Below are positions 45,592 through 53,774 of a DNA stretch of 64,000 nucleotides, piece by piece. A program made the translations under genes and the position numbers. Each line of letters starts with the position of its first letter. Position 1 is the stretch's first letter. Origin of the DNA: Cumulibacter manganitolerans. Lineage in GTDB: Bacteria > Actinomycetota > Actinomycetes > Mycobacteriales > Antricoccaceae. The notes under the pieces are model-generated. The model saw nothing but the letters and a program-made list of their open reading frames with translations, did no database searches and was not told where the DNA came from. The stretch lies in assembly GCF_009602465.1 (NCBI RefSeq), contig NZ_WBKP01000001.1, forward strand, positions 120,782 through 184,781, in the 5' to 3' direction.

Positions 45592-47223
45592 ATGCAAGGA
45601 CTCATGCAGGTCGCGCCGTTGACGATCGTCGACATCTTCGAGCGGTGCGAGTCGATGTTCCCCGACCACAAGGTGATCACCCGCGGTCCGGCTCCGCACG
45701 AGTACACCTACGGCGACTGGGCGAAGCGGGTCCGCCGGCTCGGCACCGCCCTCGACGAGCTCGGCCTGTCGGACGACGCCCGCGTCGGGACCTTCTGCTG
45801 GAACCACCACCAGCACCTCGAGCTGTACTACGCGATTCCGTGCACCGGCCGGGTGATGCACAACCTGAACATCCGGCTGTTCCCCGAGCAGCTCGTCTAC
45901 ATCGTCAACCACGCGGAGGACGAGGCGGTCTTCGTCGACCGCTCGTTGCTGCCGCTGTTCCTGCCGATCCTCGACCAGTCGCCGACGGTCAAGAAGGTCA
46001 TCGTCATCGACGACGGCTCGGGACCGGAGGTCGTCGACGGCGAGCGGTTCCTGGACTACGAGCAGCTCATCGCCGACCGCGCCCCTGCCCAGTTCTTCGT
46101 CGAGGACGAGAACACGGCGTCCGGCATGTGCTACACCTCCGGCACCACCGGCAACCCCAAGGGCGTGCTGTACTCGCACCGTTCGACGTGGCTGCACGCG
46201 ATGGGCATGACCTCGAGCATGACGATCGCGGTCGCCAACACCGACCGCGCCCTGGTCGTCGTCCCGATGTTCCACGCGAACGCGTGGGGGATGCCCTACG
46301 CCGCGCCGATGTGCGGCGCCGAGCTGGTGTTCCCGGGCTCGGACATGTCCCCGGCCGCGCTGGCCCGGATCTTCCAGGACGACCGGATCACCATCGGCAT
46401 GGGCGTGCCCACCATCTGGCAGGGGATGCTGCCGCTGCTGGACCAGTACGACTTCAGCGCGGTGCGCGCGATCACGTCCGGCGGCTCGGCCGTGCCGCGC
46501 GCGCTGATCAAGGAGTTCCGGGACCGGGTCGGCGTGCCGATGCTGCAGGGCTGGGGGATGACCGAGACCAGCCCCGTCGCGTCCATCGCCAAGCCGCAGC
46601 GCCGCGACCTCGGCAAGAGCCCCGACGAGCTGCTGGACGTCGCCGCCCAGGCGGGCACGATCGTCGGCGGCGTGCAGGCGCGGGTGGCCAGCCTGGAGAC
46701 CGGCGAGGCGCAGCCGTGGGACGGCGAGAGCACCGGAGAGCTGCAGGTGCGCGGCAACTGGATCGCCCGCGAGTACTTCAAGGGCGAGACGCCGCTGTCG
46801 ACCGAGGACGGCTGGATGCGCACCGGCGACATCGCGGCCATCACGCCCGAGGGCGTCATCCGGATCGTCGACCGGACGAAGGATCTGGTGAAGTCCGGCG
46901 GTGAGTGGATCTCCTCGGTGGACGTCGAGAACATCCTGATGGCGCACCCGGACGTGCGGGAGGCCGCCATCGTCGGCGTCCCGCACCCGAAGTGGACCGA
47001 GCGCCCGCTGGCGTGCGTCGTCCTGAAGGACGGCGTCGAGCCGAGCGAGCAGAAGAAGCAGGAGATCCTCGAGTTCCTGGCCCCGCAGATCGCCAAGTGG
47101 TGGATGCCGGACGCGGTCGAATTCATCGACGAGGTGCCCAAGACCAGCGTCGGCAAGTTCTCCAAGAAGGACCTGCGCGACGCGTACGCCGGATACCAGC
47201 TTCCCGACGCGGCCGGGCGCTGA
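45592..47223 (+). CDS. AMP-forming medium/long-chain fatty acyl-CoA ligase
   Basis: A 543-residue ANL ligase of the fatty-acyl-CoA synthetase type. Seen: CYTSGTTGNPKGVLYSH (residues ~180-196), VPMFHANAWGMPY, GWGMTETSP, DGWMRTGDIAAITPEGVI, DRTKDLVKSGGEWISS and TSVGKFSKKDLR. The NAWG and SGGEWISS motifs are those of the FadD3-like/YngI-like fatty-acid group. ATG 45592 follows AAGGAGAG. Its stop is 3 bp before the next gene's ATG, so it is probably co-transcribed with the phosphatase-kinase gene. Confidence 0.9.
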   Translation: MQGLMQVAPLTIVDIFERCESMFPDHKVITRGPAPHEYTYGDWAKRVRRLGTALDELGLSDDARVGTFCWNHHQHLELYYAIPCTGRVMHNLNIRLFPEQLVYIVNHAEDEAVFVDRSLLPLFLPILDQSPTVKKVIVIDDGSGPEVVDGERFLDYEQLIADRAPAQFFVEDENTASGMCYTSGTTGNPKGVLYSHRSTWLHAMGMTSSMTIAVANTDRALVVVPMFHANAWGMPYAAPMCGAELVFPGSDMSPAALARIFQDDRITIGMGVPTIWQGMLPLLDQYDFSAVRAITSGGSAVPRALIKEFRDRVGVPMLQGWGMTETSPVASIAKPQRRDLGKSPDELLDVAAQAGTIVGGVQARVASLETGEAQPWDGESTGELQVRGNWIAREYFKGETPLSTEDGWMRTGDIAAITPEGVIRIVDRTKDLVKSGGEWISSVDVENILMAHPDVREAAIVGVPHPKWTERPLACVVLKDGVEPSEQKKQEILEFLAPQIAKWWMPDAVEFIDEVPKTSVGKFSKKDLRDAYAGYQLPDAAGR

Positions 47224-47226
47224 GGC

Positions 47227-48726
47227 ATGGGCCGGGTGAAGCAGGCCAGGATGGTGCTGAAGGGCCCCGGCGCGCTGCGCGCCGTCGCGGCGCTCGACGA
47301 GCGCGTGTACGGAGCGCTCGCGGCCGCGCACAGCCCGGTGCTCGATCGCACGATGCCGGCGCTGTCGCGAGCCGCCGACTACTCGGTGCTCTGGATGAGC
47401 CTGGCGACGGCGATGCGCGTGTTCGGCGGACGTCGCTCGAAGCGCGCCGCCGCCCGCGGGTTGGGCACAGTGGCGGTCTCGAGCCTGGTCACCAACCAGG
47501 GCCTCAAGCGGCTGCACTGGCGCAACCGCCCGGACGGCAACCTGGTGCCGCTGCGCCGGCAGGCCAAGCGGATGCCGACGTCGTCGTCGTTCCCGTCGGG
47601 GCACTCGGCCAGCGCCGCCGCGTTCGCGACCGCGGTCGCCTTCGAGAACGCCCCGCTGGGCGCCGCGCTCGGCGTCCTCGCGCTCGGCGTCGGCACCTCG
47701 CGCGTCGCGACCGGCGCGCACTATCCGAGCGACGTCCTCACCGGCTTCGCCGTCGGGGCGGGGGTCGCGGCGCTCGGCGCGAAGGTGTTCCCGCCGGTGC
47801 TGCCGGTCGTCACCGACGAGGAGATGCCCGAGCAGGTCGAGATCGGCGCCCTTCCCGAGGGCGCCGGCCTGGTCGTGATCGTCAACGAGAAGTCCGGCGT
47901 GGACAAGGCCCCGATCACCGACGAGATCAAGGCCGGCCTGCCGAAGGCCGAGCTCATCACGCTGGAGCCGCACGCGGACCTCCTCGAGGTCGCCGAGGAC
48001 GCCGTCGCGCGTGGCGCGAAGGCACTGGGGGTCTCCGGCGGCGACGGCACCGTCGTGGCGATCGCGCAGATCGCGATGAAGCACGACCTGCCGCTCGCCG
48101 TGTTCCCGGGCGGCACCTTCAACCATTTCGCCAAGGACGTGCGCGTGCCGCAGGTCGCCGACGCGATCGAGGCGGTCACCGGCGGTTTCGGGACCCGGAT
48201 CGACGTGGCGACGATGGGCGAGAAGATCTTCTTGAACACCGCGAGCGTCGGGACGTACCCGGAGTTCGTCACCGAGCGCGAGAAGCTGCAGCCCCGATAC
48301 GGCAAGCGGCTGGCCGCGGTGATCGCGGCTCGCCGGCTGCTGAAGTCGCAACCCAAGGCGCACCTGCGGATCAACGGCGAGCCGGTCACGGCGATGCTGT
48401 TCTTCGTCGGCAACGGCGAGTACCTGCCGCTCGACTTCGCGCCCGCCCTGCGTCCCCGTATGGATACCGGCGTCCTCGACGTGCGGATCCTGGTCAGCGA
48501 CAAGCGGGCGATCGGCCCGCGGCTGCTGTGGGCGACGCTGACCGGCAGGCTCGAGCACTCCGCGCTCTACCAGCGGCGCGTGGTGTCGTCGATGAACGTC
48601 GAGGTGCTCGAGTCGGAGATCCTCGTCTCGCGCGACGGCGAGGTCGACGACCCGCAGAAGTCGCTGGCGTTCGGCGTCCGGCGCGGCGCGCTCACCGTCT
48701 ACCAGCCCAAGAACCCCACCATCTGA
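47227..48726 (+). CDS. PAP2 phosphatase - diacylglycerol kinase fusion
   Basis: A 499-residue two-domain lipid enzyme. The N-terminal PAP2 domain (~1-200) has all three motifs: KRLHWRNRP (Kx6RP), FPSGHSAS and SRVATGAHYPSD (SRx5Hx3D). The C-terminal DAGK/sphingosine-kinase-like catalytic domain (~215-499) has VVIVNEKSG and SGGDGTVVAIAQ, PGGTFNHFAKD and a nucleotide loop. It may convert phosphatidate and diacylglycerol in both directions or act on polyprenyl phosphates; two hydrophobic stretches in the PAP2 part suggest membrane association. Follows the fatty-acyl-CoA ligase by 3 bp. Confidence 0.9.
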   Translation: MGRVKQARMVLKGPGALRAVAALDERVYGALAAAHSPVLDRTMPALSRAADYSVLWMSLATAMRVFGGRRSKRAAARGLGTVAVSSLVTNQGLKRLHWRNRPDGNLVPLRRQAKRMPTSSSFPSGHSASAAAFATAVAFENAPLGAALGVLALGVGTSRVATGAHYPSDVLTGFAVGAGVAALGAKVFPPVLPVVTDEEMPEQVEIGALPEGAGLVVIVNEKSGVDKAPITDEIKAGLPKAELITLEPHADLLEVAEDAVARGAKALGVSGGDGTVVAIAQIAMKHDLPLAVFPGGTFNHFAKDVRVPQVADAIEAVTGGFGTRIDVATMGEKIFLNTASVGTYPEFVTEREKLQPRYGKRLAAVIAARRLLKSQPKAHLRINGEPVTAMLFFVGNGEYLPLDFAPALRPRMDTGVLDVRILVSDKRAIGPRLLWATLTGRLEHSALYQRRVVSSMNVEVLESEILVSRDGEVDDPQKSLAFGVRRGALTVYQPKNPTI

Positions 48727-49157
48727 CGCATCCCAACGCTCGTCGAGCGCCCGGGGTCGAGCGCCCCGGGTCGACCACCGCCTATGGTCGCCGAGCACCA
48801 CCGATGGTCGTCGAGCGCCCCGGGTCGACCACCACCGATGGTCGTCGAGCGAGCGAGGAACGAGCGATGTCGAGACGCCGGTAGTCGACAGTTCGCCGGA
48901 CCACGGCGGGGTGAGTCCACAGTGCGCCGTACGGCGTCTCGACGTCGCTTCGCCTTGCGGCTCCGCTCGCTCGACGACCGTAGACGTGCTGGGTCGCGCC
49001 GTCTCGTGGACGTCGTCGGGGCGGCCGTCGCCGTCCGCCGCGTAGCTCCCAACGGTCGCCAAGCACCACCGATGGTCGTCGAGCGAGCGAGGAACGAGCG
49101 ATGTCGAGACGCCGGTAGTCGACAGTTCGCCGGACCCCCGACGTCTCGACGCCGCCG
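48727..49157. repeat. repeat-filled spacer with two diverged 113-bp-type elements (copies C, D)
   Basis: No gene is seen in 431 bp. Short GGTCGTCGAGCGCCCCGGG units run into copy C (about 48839-48981; left TGGTCGTCGAGCGAGCGAGG, right GCTCGCTCGACGACCGTA), with a longer centre than copies A and B. Copy D (about 49074-49157) has the left half and CGTCTCGACG of the right inner arm but stops exactly at the stop codon of the MFS gene. C and D share over 50 bp with a TGTCGAGACGCCGGTAGTCG core. Confidence 0.7.
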
Positions 49158-50390
49158 CTAGATCGAGGTCCTCGCGGGAGTCTCGGCCGCCTTCAGGGCG
49201 GGTGTACGGCGCAGCAGCAGCGAGATCGCGAGCCCGACGGTGAGGCAGCAGAGGACCGCGACGGTCAGGGTCGGCCAGCCGCCGTGCCGCCACGCGGTGC
49301 CGGCCAGCGCGCCGAACACCGACGAGCCGATGTAGTAGGCGAACAGGTACATCGACGCCGCCGACCCGATCGAGCGGTGGCCGAGGAAGGCGCGCGCCGA
49401 CGTCCAGCCGCTGGCGACGCCGTGCACGGCGAAGAAGCCGATGGTGATGGTCCCGAGCCCGGCGATGAACATCCACAGCGGCGCGGCGAGGGTGAGCAGC
49501 ACGCCGCCGATGGTGACCAGGAACGCGAGCGGCACCACCGCCCGGCGGCCGAACCGCTCGGCGGCCCGCCCGGCGAACGTGGAGGAGGCGGCGCCGAGCG
49601 GGTTGACGAGGTAGACGAGACCGGCGATGCCGACCGGGAGCAGGTACGGCGCCTCTTCCAGGCGATACCCGGTGAGGTTGAAGACCGCGACGTACGAGCC
49701 CATGCTGATCGCCCCGATGGCGTACAGGCCGAGCAGGGTGCGGTCGCGCAGTACGTCGACGAACGCGTGCACCGAGACCTTCAGCCCGCGGGGAGCGGCG
49801 TGGAAGTTGCGGGACTCGGGCAGCAGCGCGATGACGGCGACGGCGCACAGTAGGCCGTACGCCGCGGACCCGGCCATCGCCCACCGCCAGTCGGCCGCCT
49901 GCGCGAGGCCGCCGGCCACGAGGCGGCCCGCCATCCCGCCCAGCGCGGTGCCCCCGACGTACAGCCCGGTCGCCCGCGCGTGCGAGTCAGGGTGGATCTC
50001 CTCCCGGAGGTAAGCCATCGCGACGGCCGGGAAGCCGGCCAGCAGCAGGCCGGTAACGGCGCGCAGCGCCAGCATCCACGGCCAGGCGGTGACCAGCGCG
50101 CCGGAGGCGGCGGCGACGGCGCCGAGGACGAGCGACCAGCGCATCATCCGGGTCCGCCCGACGATCTCGCTGAGCTGGCCGGCGAACAGCAGGGCGACGC
50201 CGAGCGCCAGCGTCGTGAAGCTGATGGAGAGCGCCGCCGTGCTGGGCGAGATACCGAACTCGCGGGAGAACCCCGGCAGCAGCGGTTGGGTCGTGTACAG
50301 CAGACCGAACGACGCGAACGAGCCGGCGAACAGGGCCGCCGACGCGCGACGGAAGCCCGCTTCGCCGTGCCGATAGCCCGTTCCGCTCAC
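49158..50390 (-). CDS. MFS transporter (YnfM-like)
   Basis: A 410-residue major facilitator with about 12 hydrophobic segments. Seen: the N-terminal FAGSFASFGLLYTTQPLLPG segment, the loop between helices 2 and 3 as LSEIVGRTRMMRWSL, and YVGGTALGGMAGRLVAGG in helix 5. This pattern fits the YnfM/arabinose-efflux-like drug exporters; the substrate is unknown. GTG start at 50390. Its stop codon is inside repeat copy D. Divergent from the CitE-like gene. Confidence 0.85.
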   Translation of the reverse strand: MSGTGYRHGEAGFRRASAALFAGSFASFGLLYTTQPLLPGFSREFGISPSTAALSISFTTLALGVALLFAGQLSEIVGRTRMMRWSLVLGAVAAASGALVTAWPWMLALRAVTGLLLAGFPAVAMAYLREEIHPDSHARATGLYVGGTALGGMAGRLVAGGLAQAADWRWAMAGSAAYGLLCAVAVIALLPESRNFHAAPRGLKVSVHAFVDVLRDRTLLGLYAIGAISMGSYVAVFNLTGYRLEEAPYLLPVGIAGLVYLVNPLGAASSTFAGRAAERFGRRAVVPLAFLVTIGGVLLTLAAPLWMFIAGLGTITIGFFAVHGVASGWTSARAFLGHRSIGSAASMYLFAYYIGSSVFGALAGTAWRHGGWPTLTVAVLCCLTVGLAISLLLRRTPALKAAETPARTSI

Positions 50391-50475
50391 CGACCCACCA
50401 TAGTTAACGGGCCTAACGAACTGTCAGACTGTTGAGCAGGCGGCGCGAGCCTGCCGCCGTCGACCGGGAGGCGCC
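50391..50475. promoter_or_regulatory. divergent promoter region with GTTA-N7-TAAC dyad
   Basis: Short spacer between the MFS gene and the CitE-like gene. It contains GTTA-acgggcc-TAAC (50403-50417) followed by TAACGAACTGTCAGACTG. Candidate operator; no regulator gene lies beside it. Confidence 0.35.
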
Positions 50476-51291
50476 ATGACGACCACGATTGCCGATGCGC
50501 GGACGCTGCTTTTCGTGCCCGGCGGCAAGCCCGAGCTGTTCGCCAAGGCCGCGGCCTCGGGGGCCGACGGGTTCATCGCCGATCTCGAGGACGCCGTCGC
50601 GCCGGAGGCGAAGGACGCCGCCCGCGCGCTCGCCGTCGAGGGCCTGGCGCAGGCTCCCGGGGTTGTCCGGATCAACGCGGTGGGTACGCCGTGGCACAAC
50701 GCCGACCTGGCGGCCGTCGCCGGCGCACCCGGTGTCACCGGGGTGATGCTGCCGAAGGCGGAGGACGCCGAGGCGGTGCGCGCGGTGGCCGAGCGGCTGG
50801 CCGGCACGCCGCTGCTGCTGCTTGTCGAGAGCGCCCTCGGCGTCCGCGACGTCGCGGCGCTCGCTCAGGTACCGGGGGTCACCAGGCTCAGCTTCGGCAA
50901 CCTGGACTTCGCGCTGGACGCCGGGATCGAGCCGCGGTCGGACGACGAGGACGAGCTGCTGTTCGCGCGCAGCGCCATCACCCTGGCTTCTCGCGCGGCC
51001 GGGCTGCCCGGCCCGATGGACGGTGTGCTGGGTGATTTCCGCAACGACGACCTCATGGCGCGCCGCACCCGGCGCGCCTTCGATCTGGGATTCCGCGGGA
51101 AGCTGTGCATCCATCCTCGCCAGGTGGCGGTCGTGCACGAGGCGATCGCGCCGTCCGAGGAGGAGGTCGCCTGGGCGCGCCGCATCGTGGACGGCGCGGG
51201 GGCGCTCGAGGGCGCGGCGGTGCAGGTGGACGGCGAGATGGTCGACCGCCCGGTGCTGCTCAAGGCACGCGACATCCTCGCCCGCGCCTGA
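50476..51291 (+). CDS. HpcH/HpaI aldolase-citrate lyase family protein (CitE-like)
   Basis: A 271-residue TIM-barrel CoA-ester lyase. Seen: RTLLFVPGGKPELFAKAAASG (here read as TLLFVPGGKPELFAKA, residues 10-25), GFIADLEDAVAPEAKDAAR, VMLPKAEDA, LLVESALGV with the metal-binding Glu, FGNLDFALD with the metal-binding Asp, and RGKLCIHPRQV. Relatives cleave citramalyl-, malyl- or beta-methylmalyl-CoA. It precedes the response regulator by 68 bp. GGGAGG lies before the ATG. Confidence 0.88.
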   Translation: MTTTIADARTLLFVPGGKPELFAKAAASGADGFIADLEDAVAPEAKDAARALAVEGLAQAPGVVRINAVGTPWHNADLAAVAGAPGVTGVMLPKAEDAEAVRAVAERLAGTPLLLLVESALGVRDVAALAQVPGVTRLSFGNLDFALDAGIEPRSDDEDELLFARSAITLASRAAGLPGPMDGVLGDFRNDDLMARRTRRAFDLGFRGKLCIHPRQVAVVHEAIAPSEEEVAWARRIVDGAGALEGAAVQVDGEMVDRPVLLKARDILARA

Positions 51292-51298
51292 CGCTTCG

Positions 51299-51327
51299 GC
51301 ACAGCGGTCTCACAGGATTCGCTCAGC
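51299..51327 (+). promoter_or_regulatory. PhoP-type direct repeats upstream of the response regulator
   Basis: Three 7-bp units in one orientation start every 11 bp: GCACAGC (51299), TCACAGG (51310), GCTCAGC (51321). This pitch and sequence match the mycobacterial PhoP box TCACAGC-N4-TCACAGC. The last unit lies 33 bp before the ATG, consistent with autoregulation. Confidence 0.6.
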
Positions 51328-51359
51328 GGCTCCCCAGGCGCGTGCGCGAGTCTGGGACC

Positions 51360-52100
51360 ATGACTGCCATGAGCAACACCGCCGATCGCGCCGAGCTGCG
51401 CCGTCCCGACGGACAGGCACCCCGGATCCTCGTCGTCGACGATGAGAGCACCCTCGCCGAGCTGATCTCCATGGCGCTGCGTTACGAGGGCTGGGACGTG
51501 CGGACCGCGCTCGACGGCACGAGTGCGGTGCGCACCGCGCGCGACTTCCGGCCGGACGCCGTCGTCCTCGACATGATGCTGCCGGACTTCGACGGCCTGG
51601 AGGTGCTGCGCCGGCTGCGCGCCGACGACTCGAAGATCCCGGTGCTGTTCCTGACCGCAAAGGACTCGGTGGAGGACCGGATCATCGGGCTCACCGCCGG
51701 TGGCGACGACTACGTGACCAAGCCGTTCAGCCTCGAGGAGGTCGTCGCGCGGGTCCGCTCCCTGCTGCGCCGCGGCGCGATGGCCGCCGAGGAGCACGAG
51801 ACGCTGCTCGTCGTCGGCGACCTCACGCTCGACGAGGACTCCCGCGAGGTACGTCGCGGCGGTGACGAGATCAACCTGACCGCGACCGAGTTCGAGCTGC
51901 TGCGGTTCATGATGCGCAACCGCAAGCGGGTGCTCAGCAAGGCGCAGATACTCGATCGGGTGTGGAACTACGACTTCGGCGGCCAGGCCAACGTCGTCGA
52001 GCTCTACATCTCCTACCTGCGCAAGAAGATCGACGCCGGGCGGGCCCCGATGATCCACACCATGCGCGGCGCCGGCTACGTCCTCAAACCCGCCGAGTAG
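51360..52100 (+). CDS. OmpR/PhoB-class response regulator (PhoP-like)
   Basis: A 246-residue response regulator. Receiver domain: RILVVDDEST with acidic pocket, phospho-acceptor Asp71 in VVLDMMLPDFDG, Thr/Lys switch LFLTAK with Lys101, and GGDDYVTKPFSLEEVVAR. DNA-binding winged helix: LTATEFELLRFMMRN, VLSKAQILDRVWNYDFGG, VVELYISYLRKKID and MRGAGYVLKP. The pattern is close to the actinobacterial PhoP subgroup. Direct repeats of PhoP type lie just upstream. ATG 51360 or 51369 could be the start. The histidine kinase follows 3 bp after the stop. Confidence 0.93.
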   Translation: MTAMSNTADRAELRRPDGQAPRILVVDDESTLAELISMALRYEGWDVRTALDGTSAVRTARDFRPDAVVLDMMLPDFDGLEVLRRLRADDSKIPVLFLTAKDSVEDRIIGLTAGGDDYVTKPFSLEEVVARVRSLLRRGAMAAEEHETLLVVGDLTLDEDSREVRRGGDEINLTATEFELLRFMMRNRKRVLSKAQILDRVWNYDFGGQANVVELYISYLRKKIDAGRAPMIHTMRGAGYVLKPAE

Positions 52101-52103
52101 CCC

Positions 52104-53570
52104 GTGCAGCGTCGCGTGATGAGCCTGCGCAAGCGGCTCGTCCTGTCGGTCACCGGGCTGCTCGCAGCGGCCTGTCTGGCGATCGGCATCGCGCTCCCGC
52201 TGATCCTGCGCGGATTCCTCGTCGACCGGGTCGACGAGCAGCTGAACGCGGCGTCCGAGCGCGCGCTGCGCTACGACAACGGCGATCACAGCCCGGACGG
52301 CGGCGGCCACCCCGAGAGCTCGCCGAGCGGCCTCGTGCAGCCCGGCCAGGAGGTCGGGACGATCGCCGCGCTGAGCATCGACGGCGTGCTGACCGACTGC
52401 GGATGGCTCGATCAGGACGGCGCCCCCAACCTGTGCACCGTCGGCGTCGCGCTGCAGCTCGCACAGATCACGACGCCGTCCGGCCCGACGTCGGTCGATC
52501 TGAACCACTTCGGCAAGTACCGGCTGGTCGCGGTCGAGACCGACGACGGACTGTTCATCACCGGCCTGCCCCTGCACGGCGCGTACGAGACCGTCCAGCG
52601 GCTGGTGCTCATCGAGCTGGCCGTCGCAGGCATCGTGCTGGTCGTCGCCGCCGCCGCCTCCGCCGGGCTCATCGGTCGCATGCTCGCCCCGCTGCGCCGC
52701 GTCGCGGACACCGCCCAGCGGGTGAGCGACCTCCCGCTGCACGAGGGAGACGTGCAGCTCGCCGAGCGGGTGTCGCCGCGCGACGCCGATCCGCGGACCG
52801 AGGTCGGCCAGGTCGGGCAGGCGCTGAACCAGATGCTCAGCCACGTCGAGAGCGCCCTCGACGCCCGCCAGCAGTCCGAGCAGCGCGTCCGGTCGTTCGT
52901 CGCCGACGCCTCGCACGAGCTGCGGACGCCGCTGGCCGCGATCCGGGGGTACGCCGAGCTCGCGCGGCGCTCGCGCGACGCCGTCCCCGGCGACGTGGCG
53001 CACGCCCTGAGCCGGGTCGAGTCGGAGTCGGTGCGGATGACCTCCCTCGTCGAGGACCTCCTGCTGCTGGCGCGGCTGGACGCCGGCCGCCCCCTCGAGC
53101 GCAAGCCGGTCGACCTGGCCGACCTGATCGTCGACACGGTCAGCGACGCGCACGCGGCCGGACCGGACTACCGGTGGAATCTCGAGCTGCCCGACGACGA
53201 GGTCGTCGTGATCGGTGACCGGGCCCGGCTGCACCAGGTGCTCGCCAACCTGCTCGCCAACGCCCGCACCCACACCCCGCCGGGCACCGTCGTCACGACG
53301 TCCCTCAGCCGCTCGGAGGACGGCCGCTCGGCCGTGATCAGCGTGCTGGACAACGGTCCCGGCATACCGGAGAAGATGCTGCCGTCGGTGTTCGACCGGT
53401 TCGCCCGCGGCGACTCCTCGCGCTCGCGGGAGAAGGGCTCGACCGGTCTAGGACTGGCCATCGTCTCCGCGGTCGCCGGCTCGCACGGCGGCACTGTGAC
53501 CGTCGAAAGCTGCCCCGGCCACACCTTGTTCACCGTCACCCTCCCGCTGGATCCGGGTCCGCGGCCCTGA
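52104..53570 (+). CDS. sensor histidine kinase (PhoR-like)
   Basis: A 488-residue membrane sensor. TM1 ~12-35, a ~130-residue extracytoplasmic domain with Cys99 and Cys111 (possible disulphide), TM2 ~167-190, HAMP ~190-250, dimerisation domain with phospho-acceptor His271 in ASHELRTPLAAI, then HATPase with N-box LHQVLANLLANARTHTPPG, VLDNGPGIP and FDRFARGDSS, GSTGLGLAIV. It pairs with the adjacent response regulator. GTG 52104 or ATG 52119 (MSLRKRL) may start it; neither has a clear Shine-Dalgarno. The signal is unknown. Confidence 0.93.
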   Translation: MQRRVMSLRKRLVLSVTGLLAAACLAIGIALPLILRGFLVDRVDEQLNAASERALRYDNGDHSPDGGGHPESSPSGLVQPGQEVGTIAALSIDGVLTDCGWLDQDGAPNLCTVGVALQLAQITTPSGPTSVDLNHFGKYRLVAVETDDGLFITGLPLHGAYETVQRLVLIELAVAGIVLVVAAAASAGLIGRMLAPLRRVADTAQRVSDLPLHEGDVQLAERVSPRDADPRTEVGQVGQALNQMLSHVESALDARQQSEQRVRSFVADASHELRTPLAAIRGYAELARRSRDAVPGDVAHALSRVESESVRMTSLVEDLLLLARLDAGRPLERKPVDLADLIVDTVSDAHAAGPDYRWNLELPDDEVVVIGDRARLHQVLANLLANARTHTPPGTVVTTSLSRSEDGRSAVISVLDNGPGIPEKMLPSVFDRFARGDSSRSREKGSTGLGLAIVSAVAGSHGGTVTVESCPGHTLFTVTLPLDPGPRP

Positions 53571-53599
53571 CAGCCCTCGCCCTGGCCCCGAGTCCTCCG

Positions 53600-53710
53600 C
53601 CGTCCGCAGCGTCCCCCGCCGTCGGCGGCGCTCGAGCGGCGTCGGCGGCGTCGGCGGCGTCCCCCGGCGTCGGCGGCGTCCCCCGGCGTCGGCGGCGCTC
53701 GAGCGGCGAG
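53600..53710. repeat. GTCGGCGGC microsatellite-like region
   Basis: Tandem runs of GTCGGCGGC and the 20-bp unit CGGCGTCGGCGGCGTCCCCC between the kinase and aminotransferase genes, flanked by two GGCGCTCGAGCGGCG hairpins (around 53628 and 53692) that are each palindromic at CTCGAG. One of these may end the two-component operon. Confidence 0.5.
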
Positions 53711-53774
53711 CGTGGACGGCGTCGTCCCGCACCTCGCGCGGGGCGCGGTCGGTGCGGGCGGGCAGGATGGAGGC

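Noticed and set aside
45466..49884. A minus-strand open frame of over 1400 codons opposite ligases and PAP2-kinase gene
   Set aside because: Antisense frame kept open by GC-rich codon structure; its repetitive Asp/Val/Arg/His composition has no recognisable fold.
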